The notes below the pieces were generated by a model, which saw nothing but the letters and a program-made list of their open reading frames with translations, did not search any database and was not told the DNA's origin. From Eudorina sp. 2006-703-Eu-15 (taxonomy: Eukaryota; Chlorophyta; Chlorophyceae; Chlamydomonadales; Volvocaceae), in the NCBI GenBank assembly GCA_003117195.1, contig BDSI01000004.1:2227290-2291289 (forward strand): a stretch of 64,000 bases of DNA, given 5' to 3'. The stretch's first letter is position 1; each line of letters opens with the position of its first letter. Both the position numbers and the translations under genes were made by a program. This document shows positions 27,418-37,437 of this stretch, piece after piece.

Positions 27418-30400
27418 AGCCCCCGACGCCCGCGAGGAGGGAGTGCGCCCGACCGCCCGCCATCTGCTGCATCTGCTGCTGTTGCTGCTGCTGCGGGGAC
27501 CGCTGCAGCGCTGAGGCGGTCCGGGCCGAGGCGGCGCGCAGCGGCATCGGCAGCTCCTCCACCGCCCCGCAGCCCAGCTCCACCCCCGGCTCGCCGCCCT
27601 CGCAGCAGTCCATGCAGTCCAGCAGGTCGCCCGAGTCCAGCCCCATCGTCACCACGTCCACCTGGGCCGGCACCGCCAGGGAGGACATGGTGGGAACCAG
27701 GCCCGAGCCCCGGCCCAGGAGGCCGCTGCCGCCGCCGCCACCGAGGACGCCACCGCCGGGGGTGGTGGCGCCGCCGCCGCCGCCGCCGCCACCTCCCAGG
27801 AAGCTTCCAGTGCCCGTCATGCCGCCGAGGCCCGCCAGGTTGGCCTCTCCGCTGCACCCCGCCGCCGCCGTCTCCCCGCAGAACGACACTGGGGAGCTCA
27901 GTGTGCGGATGGCGGCGCCGGGGGCGCCGGCGCGGAGCATGTCGCCGCCCCAGCCCCCGGCAACGCCGATGGCCCCCGCCGCGACGTTGCCGATGCAAGC
28001 GCTGGCCTGCCAGACACCGCCGTCGCCGCCGCCGCCGGCCGCGCCGCTCCCGCCAACGAAGCCGCCGCCACCAGCGCCGCCGCCGCCGACCGGCATCGCG
28101 AACTGCGTGACGGCGATGCCGACGCGCTGCTGCTGCTGGCCGGCCAGGGGCGGGCGTCCTGCCCCCACTCCCAGCGGCGACAGGAGGCCGCTGCTGGTGT
28201 TGCTGAAGCTCTCGTTGGTGGCCAGCTGGTTGCCGAACATGCCGAGCGCGGAGCCGCGGCGGGCGAGGGCGGAGGACTGGTGGCCCTGGGGCGGCTTGGT
28301 GCCGTCCACGAACGCTTGCTGGCCTGCGGATGCGGATGTGGATGGGGGATGGGGGATGCGGGTGAGGTTGGGGATATCAGCTATAGGGAGGAGGATGCAC
28401 GGGCGGACAGGAGGTCGTCCTGTGCCGATGGGCCCTCTCTAGCGGGGCGCACCGTATGGTCCCTGACGCGCAGCCACCACCAAGCCTTCCACCAACCCCA
28501 ACCCACTCCCAACCACACTCACCCACACCCTCATCCTACCCCCACACGCGCTTCCCCGCTCCCAGCCCCGCCTTCGCACCTCCCAGCCCCAACGGCCTCC
28601 CCCGCCCCCGCCCCCGCCGCACCCGAAGTGAGCAGCTCCACCGTGGAGGAGCAGCTGGCCAGGCTCTGCATCTCCACGAAGGTGTTGTGGGGCGCCACCA
28701 GGCCGCCCCGGTGCGGGTTAAGGCAGCCCAGCATGTGCAGGTCGGCGGACGCGGGCGTGCTGCGCTGCTGCTGGTGGTGGGTGAAGGGCGACCCCAGCTG
28801 CAGCCCCAGCACGTCGTCCTGCAGGTGCTGCGGGCTCTGCTCGGACAGCTGCAGGCTGCGGACGCCGCCCAGCAGGTGGTGGGTGGGCACGTGCAGCCGC
28901 GACCGGTGCTCCAGCTCCAGCAGCAGCGAGTCAAGCGCGTCGGGCTGCTGTTGCTGTTGGTGCAGCTGTTGGTGCTGTAGCTGCTGCAGGTGTTGTAGCT
29001 GCTGTTGTTGCTGTCGGAGGAGCGCTTGCTGCTGCTGCTGCAGCTGCTGCAGCCCGAACTGCTCACAGGCGCCGGCGCCGGCCGCTGTGGCGGAGGAGCC
29101 CAGCAGCAGGTTGGAGGCCGCGGCGCTGTCCAGGATGCTCAGCCCGGCATGCCGCTGCTGGTGCTGCTGCATCTGCTGCAACCCATCGCGTTGCATCATC
29201 AGCATCTGCTGCTGCTGCTGCTGCAGCATTTGTTGCTGCTGCACCTGCTGCTGCTGCTGCTGCTGCATCAACCCCGACACGTTGGCCGAATTTTGGGACA
29301 GGCCGCCGCCCACCACCGACCCCGCCACAGCCGCCTCGCCTCGGTCCGCGAAGCCACCACCACCGGCACCGCCACCCGGGGGGCCGTGTGGGTGAGCCAG
29401 CAGCGCCATCTCCTCCGGCGTCAGGTCCAGCCCCAGGGTGAGAACCTCCTCAAGGTCAGAGGCGGGCCCCGCACCCGCCCCCGCCCCCGCACCCAGACCC
29501 GCGGCTGAGGCGCCCTCCGCCGCCATGAAGCCACTCCGGTGGGGCGGCGCCATGGGCCCCGTGGTGGCGCCGCTGCCGCTGCCCCGGTTCTCGAGCAGCC
29601 CGGCGGGGGCCCTATGGACGCCGCCCAAGGAGCCGTTGGCGGTGTGCAACATGTGCGCGGTGGCGCCGGGACCCGCGGGCGGGTGCTGCGAGTCCGGGTG
29701 CTGCTGCTGCTGCTGCTGCTGGCGTTGTTGATGGTGATACTGTTGTTGCTGCTGCAGCTGTTGCTGCTGCTGGAGCTGTTGTTGCTGCTGCTGCATCTGC
29801 TGCTGGCGGTGCAACTGGTCGGCCAGTTGGAGCGCTGAGAACCTTGCCAGGCAGGAGGAGTCCACGTCAGCACCGGGCCGGGGGCCGGAGCCCTGGCTCT
29901 GCAGCAGGTGTGGTGTCGGCGTGGGCATGGGCGATAGCTGGGGCGGCGGTTGAGACGCGCTGCCATCCGCCTCGCATGCGGAGGGCGGCTGGCCCCCGCT
30001 GCCGGCCTGGCTGTTGCTCCGTGGCAGGGTCAGGGAGGGCTGCGCTAGGGGCGGCAGCCTGGACGCCTGGGCCGCGAAGGAGCCGGAGGATGCTGCAGCC
30101 GCGTCCAGGTCATCCAGCGGGTTGCAGCCCGCCGCCGCCGCGCACGGAAGCGACTTGGGTTGGGCGGCTGAGGGGCGCGAGGGGACGCGGGTCGCACCCG
30201 ATTGGGTGGGTTAGGTAAGAGGGTTTGATATCGAACTCTTGATATCGAACAAGTCAAAAGTCATGCCTCGCACTGCATGCTTGCGACGCATCCCACACGT
30301 CCAGGCGACATGCTTATCCTTGTAGCCAAACATGTCCTTTTGGTAACCCTGGGCTAAGGTGTCCTTACCCTTGGGGTTGGTTCCGACGGCGAGGTGCTGC

Positions 30401-31515
30401 TGCGACTCGGGTGTGCTGTTGCTGCGGCTGCACTTGCCGGGGTGGTGCAGCAGCTCCGCGGCGAACTCCGAAGCCGGCTGAACCGCAGCTGGAGGCGGGG
30501 TGACGTCCGAGACAGCGGCAGCCGCCGCCGCGTTGGCTGTGGCGCTGGCGCTGGCAACGGGGTGAGACTCGTGTTCGTCGTCGTGAGTCACCATGTTGCG
30601 GTCCTGGCCAGATGGTGACGGCTGCTCGTGCGAGTCGTTGCCCGTGGGTTGCTCATCTTGCTGGTTTGCCTGCATCTGCATCTGCTGCTGGTACTGCTGT
30701 TGAACCGCCGCGAGGGCCTGTTCGATCGGCTGGGGTGGTCCGCAGGCCCGCTGCGCCATCTCGTACGCTTGCTTTCGCGCCTCCGTGTCGTTTGCGCAGT
30801 CGCGCACGGCTCTTGCATAAGTGCGAAGGAAAGAGCGCCGCTCGGAATTCTTGGAGCGTAGCGTGCTGTGCCAGATATTCTGCGGATTTGCGGCAGTGAG
30901 TCAGTTGTCCCAACGTTCAAAACGCCCATCCGACACCAAGAAGCGCAATCTTATCCTTGAACAATTGCATAACCAATTGCAAGACCTGGCCAACTGCGAC
31001 ACGGACGATAACACTCGTCCTCACAAGGGCCGAGCAATTTGGCACCCCCGTTCCGTGCATACCTTTACATCGTTGTCGCTCCTTGCAGGCAGAAAATGTG
31101 AAATTGTGGTCCACTTGTTTCCAAGCTCCATGTGCTTCCTTGCAAGCACTGCCTCCTCGGCAGGAGACCATTCGCCCCTGGGAGCATTCCGCCGCTGGGC
31201 CTCAACCGAGGCCGCAACAGTCTGCCCTCGCTGACGGCTGTTAGTGCGGGGTACAGCAACCATGCCAGACCCAGTGCGGCGGCGGGAAGAGTCGTCCAAG
31301 GACGCACCGTCCTCCTCAAGGTCCAGCGCCTCGTCCTCTTCGACGACTCTGGCATGGCTGGACGAGGCCCGCTTCTGATGCTGCACTTTGGTGCTCGCGC
31401 GCAGCACCGACAACGCTTTCGACAGACCTCGTTCGCGCTTGAAGCCGCGCCCGGAGCCAGGGCTTTCTGATGCATTCTGCTGACTGCCAGGGTCTGAATT
31501 GCTGTCTTCGTCCAT
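27275..31515 (-). CDS. MYB-domain transcription factor, single repeat, polyglutamine-rich
   Basis: Probable nuclear DNA-binding regulator. Four exons join in phase: 31515-31063, 30879-30369, 30167-28623 and 28323-27275 (TAG); 1185 residues. ATG at 31515 reads MDEDSNSDPGSQQ. The only recognised domain spans the exon 1/2 junction, residues about 113-161: RGEWSPAEEAVLARKHMELG, then NKW, then the recognition helix ARSDNDVKNIWHSTLRSK. The two spaced tryptophans and third aromatic position fit an R3-type MYB repeat. No R1 or R2 repeat precedes it. The following helix-rich stretch (RRSFLRTYARAVRDCANDTE) may extend it. The remaining thousand residues are Gln-, Gly-, Ala- and Pro-rich, with long glutamine runs in exons 3 and 4, as in activation domains. 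Several ordered islands (LTLGLDLTPEEMALLAHP; DSLLLELEHRSRL; DGTKPPQGHQSSALARRGSA) stand out and may be functional motifs. Targets are unknown. Confidence 0.88.
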
Positions 31516-33398
31516 GACAATCGGTTGTCCAAGTCCAGGGCCGTTAAGAGGTGCAGGTTACGACGTTACTCTTACAGTAGTTGAAGCGGCAGTCAGGGGT
31601 ACAAAAGGTAACAGACATTCAGAATGGCTTGCTCGCAGGCACTGACGATGTGCTCCAATACAATTATGAAAAGTTACGACTCCGGACCGAATTAAGTTGT
31701 ACGGACATCAGTACGGTATTCAGCAATAAAAGTATTGTTGTCCAGACGTTCTCCAGTGTATCAGCAATAGTGTGAGCTGTGGAACTTGCATGACCTGGAA
31801 TGGGCGTAAAAGCTGAAGGTTTGTGCCCTGCAGAGCAGGTACGTCATACGCTCGTCCAAACTCTAATTCAATGCGTGTGCGTAGTCTAGCTATCAGGAAA
31901 CCTTATGAAAATCATAAATTGGGGGAAAATTATAACTGCTTATTTACGAGAGCCAGACCCCATGCGTGTTCAGCAATGGCAAATCCAGTATGCGCAGTAT
32001 GCGAGTGGTAATTGTGTGTAGTAACATCCATGTATGGTGAGTGTGCATTGCTCATGGCTTCATGCATCTGGCTGAAGCACAGCAGACGACACCTCTTTGT
32101 TCGTACCGATACCTATTAAGAAGACACGCTAAGAAGAGGTGTGGGATTCCTTGAGGAAATCTCATCTTTATGTTAGACTAATTTAACGTCTCTTGAATTA
32201 TTTGCTGCTACAGATTTATGCTCATGAGCAATCGCCAGTGTGTGTTCAGCTATCAACAGAGCGGATACTTGTCATCAAGGCGCAGGAAGGTTTATGATAA
32301 TAGGCCAATTGATTTCGTGCCACCTATGACTTTTTGCTTCGATTATGTTTCTGTTCCTGCAAACCCGCTCTTACCACTGATAGGGCAGAGTTTGTAACAA
32401 ATCATCGCTTCACCCTCTCATTTGCTCGTTTGCTTAAACTGCAGGCTTTCTTTCGCAATGCGAAATGATTTTCCCGGTCGCAACTCCGTTAAGTGTATAT
32501 CCTACGTGCGTCCCATCAACTTCTCATCCGCACTGTACTTGAGGGTTACGGTGGTAGCGCGTAACAAAATGTCCCGAGGCGTCGAGACTTGTTCCTGCAG
32601 GTTCAATAGCTCAGGCAACTCTATGGATCGGCCTATAACCCAGGGCTCTCAGGGTATGTTTGCGGATGTGTGAAGACGTCGCAGACGTATGGAGCGCCGA
32701 AGGTCAAAACAGTCGTAAGCAGCAATCGATTAAGCAATAGTGTAATTAACGAGATCAATTTCAATACGTGCGGCTCTACGAAATTGAATCGTAGGTTCGT
32801 GGCAGGTTCGGCTCGGTGCCGATGTTGATATGCCACTTGGAAAGTCCGCAAGCCTTGTGTAAGTACACAAGAATTTTACTTACCGGGAGCTTATCATTTT
32901 GTTAGCTGTGACTGGCTGGGGCTTGATGCATGCTCATTTGTAGCTGTATGTTTGCTCACCGGAGAAGATTCAACTCACTGAATACCGCATACTTTAAGTT
33001 GATAGCCTAACGGTGTTAGGTTTGCAGTGAGAATGATTTGATTGGCCTACCCTGGGCCTACGGTACTAATCCTTGGTCAAGCAACCCGTCGAAACGGGCC
33101 TAATATGACTGTAGCTTCAGACGCGGCTTCTGCTGCCTCGAACATGGTGCACACGGCGGTCACAAAATGTATAACATATTAGTATAGCACATGAGTACGC
33201 GATTTTCCTCAAGGCCAGCCGCAAAAAATATCATGACATTAGTAAGGGTACCGTACAATAGCCTCGTAAGGAAATTTTATGCGTGCACACTGACGACGGA
33301 CAATGGATTACCTTCAAGCCCCTAGGGAAATGTATGCTGTGCATCCATTGCGAGCTCGTCAGGCGTGACTCATTCGCTGCCATCGTTTACTTCAATAG

Positions 33399-33453
33399 GG
33401 GTGTTTCTATGGGCCTGAAACCACGTTTTTGCTAAGCTAAGTGTTTCTATGGG
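33399..33453 (+). repeat. Direct repeat GTGTTTCTATGGG, two copies
   Basis: The 13-base sequence GTGTTTCTATGGG occurs at about 33400-33412 and again at about 33441-33453, just left of the palindrome. The pair may belong to the same small mobile element. Confidence 0.6.
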
Positions 33454-33484
33454 AGGTGGTCGTACCACCGTGGCGTAGGATATT

Positions 33485-33549
33485 TTGCTACGGCGTAGCA
33501 ATTTTACGACGGCCATTTTGGCCCGTCGTAAATTTGCTACGCGTAGCAA
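33485..33549. repeat. Long near-perfect palindrome (hairpin)
   Basis: Left arm 33485-33512 and right arm 33523-33549 are reverse complements over 27 of 28 positions, with a 10-base loop CCATTTTGGC. Each arm also contains its own smaller palindrome, TTGCTACG(G)CGTAGCAA, so a cruciform or four-way structure is possible. It lies in a non-coding AT-rich spacer. It could be the core of a small foldback element (MITE). Confidence 0.85.
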
Positions 33550-33654
33550 GTCATAGTATGGAGCTAGTGGAGCTAGTGGAGCGAGCTTGTTACTGCATGT
33601 ATTGATTTCCCTGGACCGACGCTGTGCTTGGAATACGCGGGCTTTTCCGTTGGC

Positions 33655-33795
33655 CAACTTTTTGGGCGGGGCCCCAGCGCGAAGCGCGTTCGGGGGGCCC
33701 CGCCCCCTAGGATTGCCCGCCCGGCCAAAGGGGCGATTGGATCGAGGGCGCTCAACCGAATGCACAGCACGGAGCCCTTTGCTACAATTCGGGCG
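33655..33795 (+). repeat. Dispersed repeat, copy 1 (inverted relative to 40.1 kb copy)
   Basis: A GC-rich island containing GGGCGATTGGATCGAGGGCG at 33731-33750. A diverged copy lies on the other strand at about 40118-40213. The shared part, about 85 bases, runs from GCCCGCCCGGCC through the GATTGGATCGAGGGCGC core to GCACAGCACGGAG. The surrounding piece GGGGCCCCAGCGCGAAGCGCG is also inverted-repeat-like. Confidence 0.7.
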
Positions 33796-34533
33796 CCAAC
33801 AATAACTTTGAAAAGAAGGGGCGATGTACTTGAAATGTTACACTTAAACATCGTTTATAATGGAGGAATTTGTCAACATAAACAATACAGCTTGAAGATG
33901 TTGTAAATGGAGATTTCTAAAGTGGTTCAGGTATGGGTGTCATGCTTCGTAACATACATAATGAGAACATCTGAAGACATTGGCAAACAGAAGCAATGTC
34001 GACGAGGGAAGTACTTTACATGAACAATTTTTGGTCTGAATCAGGTTTGCCCGTTTGGAGGTATGCATGCGACGCAGCGTCCTCGCTTCAAGTTCGACGT
34101 GTGATGTTATGGAATCAGCCAGAGCAACAGTCTGTCCCATTATGGTACAACTTGCAACACAGCGATAGTGCGTCTTTTTATTATTGGCGATTGTCATCGT
34201 GCACTGACGCGGGATGAGCGTTTACAACCCTGATAGTTATAGCCAATCGACATGAAACGGTGCGTTTACGAATTCTGGGCGTAGCTGCGGTCCCCAAAGT
34301 AGCGGGCATTACCCCAGTAAGCAGGTCCCGCAGCATTAGGGACTGTGCGCAAGTCTTCGAAAATCGATGTATGTGGTTAAGGGATCTGCGCTCTCTGGCC
34401 AGGAATCACGTCCACCCCATAAACTGCAAAGGCCAAGCGCCATCTCATAACTGACCGAACGCAGGATGCAGCCCAGGTAGGGCTCAAGCACCTGCCCTCC
34501 TGCCTCCTGCCCTCCTGCCCTCCTGCAATTTGA

Positions 34534-34866
34534 CGGGCGAAACGCTTTTTCGCTCGGCCTGCACCCGGCTGGATAGCCGAGCTCAAACGCGGGGCCAATA
34601 TTCTGGGGGAGGCCGCTTCAAAGTTTTGGGCAAAGCTGATTGGGGGTGACGGCAGTGCTGGCCAGGATGCCGGGGAAGGTGCCAATGGCACCGAGCCGGG
34701 TGCTGAGCCCGCCAACGAGCCGGCCGCTGGGCCAGCTGCACCGCCCGATTCTGGGGCAGATGAGCCGCATGGTCAAGCCAGGGGAAGGCGTGGCAGGGGT
34801 AGCCGAGGCAGGGTCCGCGGCGGGCGTGGGAGCCGTGGGGGCCGGGCCAGGGTTCACGGCGTGTAG
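34534..34866 (+). other. Arg/Gly-rich open frame, possible exon or element fragment
   Basis: The frame is open for 110 codons after an in-frame TGA and ends at TAG 34864-34866. It reads RAKRFFARPAPGWIAELKRG, then an Ala/Gly/Glu/Pro linker, then a terminal block of RG and RGG repeats (GRRGRGSRGRVRGGRGSRGG). This order, a short structured segment followed by RGG boxes, is typical of RNA-binding tails. There is no clear acceptor or ATG, so it is either a last exon of an unseen gene or a decayed fragment. Confidence 0.3.
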
Positions 34867-35480
34867 AAGCGCACGCTGACTTCGGAGAGGCAAGGTTCCC
34901 AGGCCCTGCCCGGACATCAAGGCGTTTTGCTTCAACGGTACTCTGAACGCATTCCCAATGAACGAGATTCAGGCCATGGTCGGGCCAAGACTTTGCTTTT
35001 GTAGGGTTGGGGTTAAGGGCGTGCGTCCTGACGTACAGACACTTAACTTGGCCTCTGTGCACTGGCAACGGTCACGCCATGGCCACGCCGATGAAGTATA
35101 TAATGCGGCGCGGAAAACCTGCGAGAACGTGCGTTTATTGCCCGCCTCCGGATGGGGATGGGCCGAGGGGGTGTGGCGCCACTGACGACAAGTTGCGATG
35201 CGTGCGTTCGCTCCTATATTAATTGGAATAAATAGAAAATGCATATAGGAGCCAACAGGCGTTTTTCCGGTTCGATTTGGTGAAGATTTGAGGATGTACT
35301 GCAGACTTCTGCTCCGGAACCGTAACGGCAGGGTCGGTCGGTCGGTTTGGGGGGTCCAAAAACAACTTCATAGGATGTGTTCAGGAAATACCTTCCCTAC
35401 CCCCCCTGCATGGCCCAACCAAAGGCAGCGACGTCCCAAAATTAAACATGACCCTCTCCGAACCGGCTAGAACTAGAATC

Positions 35481-37424
35481 GGTCTGGAGGCAGGTCCAGC
35501 AGGCACCCGGCAACCGCGGCGACGCATAACTCTCCAACGCGACCGAATCTCGCTGCGCCGTTTGCACCATCGTTCTCAGCACGTCAAAATCCATCCGTTT
35601 GTGTCCGCAACTAGAATCGCATGTCCGGACCCCTCACCCCGGCGATGGCGTGGGGCCCGGTCTGGAGGCAGGTCCAGCAGGCACCCGGCAACCGCGGCGA
35701 CGCATAACTCTCCAACGCGACCGAATCTCGCTGCGCCGTTTGCACCATCGTTCTCAGCACGTCAAAATCCATCCGTTTGTGTCCGCAACTAGAATCGCAT
35801 GTCCGGACCCCTCACCCCGGCGATGGCGTGGGGCCCGGTCTGGAGGCAGGTCCAGCAGGCACCCGGCAACCGCGGCGACGCATAACTCTCCAACGCGACC
35901 GAATCTCGCTGCGCCGTTTGCACCATCGTTCTCAGCACGTCAAAATCCATCCGTTTGTGTCCGCAACTAGAATCGCATGTCCGGACCCCTCACCCCGGCG
36001 ATGGCGTGGGGCCCGGTCTGGAGGCAGGTCCAGCAGGCACCCGGCAACCGCGGCGACGCATAACTCTCCAACGCGACCGAATCTCGCTGCGCCGTTTGCA
36101 CCATCGTTCTCAGCACGTCAAAATCCATCCGTTTGTGTCCGCAACTAGAATCGCATGTCCGGACCCCTCACCCCGGCGATGGCGTGGGGCCCGGTCTGGA
36201 GGCAGGTCCAGCAGGCACCCGGCAACCGCGGCGACGCATAACTCTCCAACGCGACCGAATCTCGCTGCGCCGTTTGCACCATCGTTCTCAGCACGTCAAA
36301 ATCCATCCGTTTGTGTCCGCAACTAGAATCGCATGTCCGGACCCCTCACCCCGGCGATGGCGTGGGGCCCGGTCTGGAGGCAGGTCCAGCAGGCACCCGG
36401 CAACCGCGGCGACGCATAACTCTCCAACGCGACCGAATCTCGCTGCGCCGTTTGCACCATCGTTCTCAGCACGTCAAAATCCATCCGTTTGTGTCCGCAA
36501 CTAGAATCGCATGTCCGGACCCCTCACCCCGGCGATGGCGTGGGGCCCGGTCTGGAGGCAGGTCCAGCAGGCACCCGGCAACCGCGGCGACGCATAACTC
36601 TCCAACGCGACCGAATCTCGCTGCGCCGTTTGCACCATCGTTCTCAGCACGTCAAAATCCATCCGTTTGTGTCCGCAACTAGAATCGCATGTCCGGACCC
36701 CTCACCCCGGCGATGGCGTGGGGCCCGGTCTGGAGGCAGGTCCAGCAGGCACCCGGCAACCGCGGCGACGCATAACTCTCCAACGCGACCGAATCTCGCT
36801 GCGCCGTTTGCACCATCGTTCTCAGCACGTCAAAATCCATCCGTTTGTGTCCGCAACTAGAATCGCATGTCCGGACCCCTCACCCCGGCGATGGCGTGGG
36901 GCCCGGTCTGGAGGCAGGTCCAGCAGGCACCCGGCAACCGCGGCGACGCATAACTCTCCAACGCGACCGAATCTCGCTGCGCCGTTTGCACCATCGTTCT
37001 CAGCACGTCAAAATCCATCCGTTTGTGTCCGCAACTAGAATCGCATGTCCGGACCCCTCACCCCGGCGATGGCGTGGGGCCCGGTCTGGAGGCAGGTCCA
37101 GCAGGCACCCGGCAACCGCGGCGACGCATAACTCTCCAACGCGACCGAATCTCGCTGCGCCGTTTGCACCATCGTTCTCAGCACGTCAAAATCCATCCGT
37201 TTGTGTCCGCAACTAGAATCGCATGTCCGGACCCCTCACCCCGGCGATGGCGTGGGGCCCGGTCTGGAGGCAGGTCCAGCAGGCACCCGGCAACCGCGGC
37301 GACGCATAACTCTCCAACGCGACCGAATCTCGCTGCGCCGTTTGCACCATCGTTCTCAGCACGTCAAAATCCATCCGTTTGTGTCCGCAACTAGAATCGC
37401 ATGTCCGGACCCCTCACCCCGGCG
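35481..37424. repeat. 178-bp tandem repeat array, 10.9 copies
   Basis: Units start at 35481, 35659, 35837, 36015, 36193, 36371, 36549, 36727, 36905, 37083 and 37261. The last is cut after 164 bases at 37424. I saw no base difference between complete units, so the array is recent or kept uniform. Just before the first unit, AACTAGAATCGG matches part of the unit, showing a truncated start. The period is near one nucleosome repeat and near that of many centromeric satellites, but the array is short. Because 178 is not a multiple of three, the open frames in it span two units and shift; I do not treat them as genes. Confidence 0.97.
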
Positions 37425-37437
37425 TTATTTGCCGGTT

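Larger units (their letters stand above)
31516..35480. other. AT-rich spacer with repeat fragments
   Basis: Mostly low-GC sequence with frequent stops on both strands. The part next to 31515 should hold the MYB promoter. A long palindrome (33485-33549), a GC-rich dispersed repeat piece (about 33655-33795) and an Arg/Gly-rich open frame (34534-34866) are listed separately. I see nothing else I can name between 31516 and 33390. Confidence 0.5.

Noticed and set aside
28280..29395. Plus-strand Cys-rich frame opposite the MYB exons
   Set aside because: Poly-Cys is the reverse translation of the CAG-coded glutamine runs of the real minus-strand gene.
35481..37424. Chain of identical 123-residue plus-strand frames
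   Set aside because: They come from the 178-bp tandem repeat. The period is not a multiple of three, and each frame spans two units; no start context, splice sites or protein features support them.
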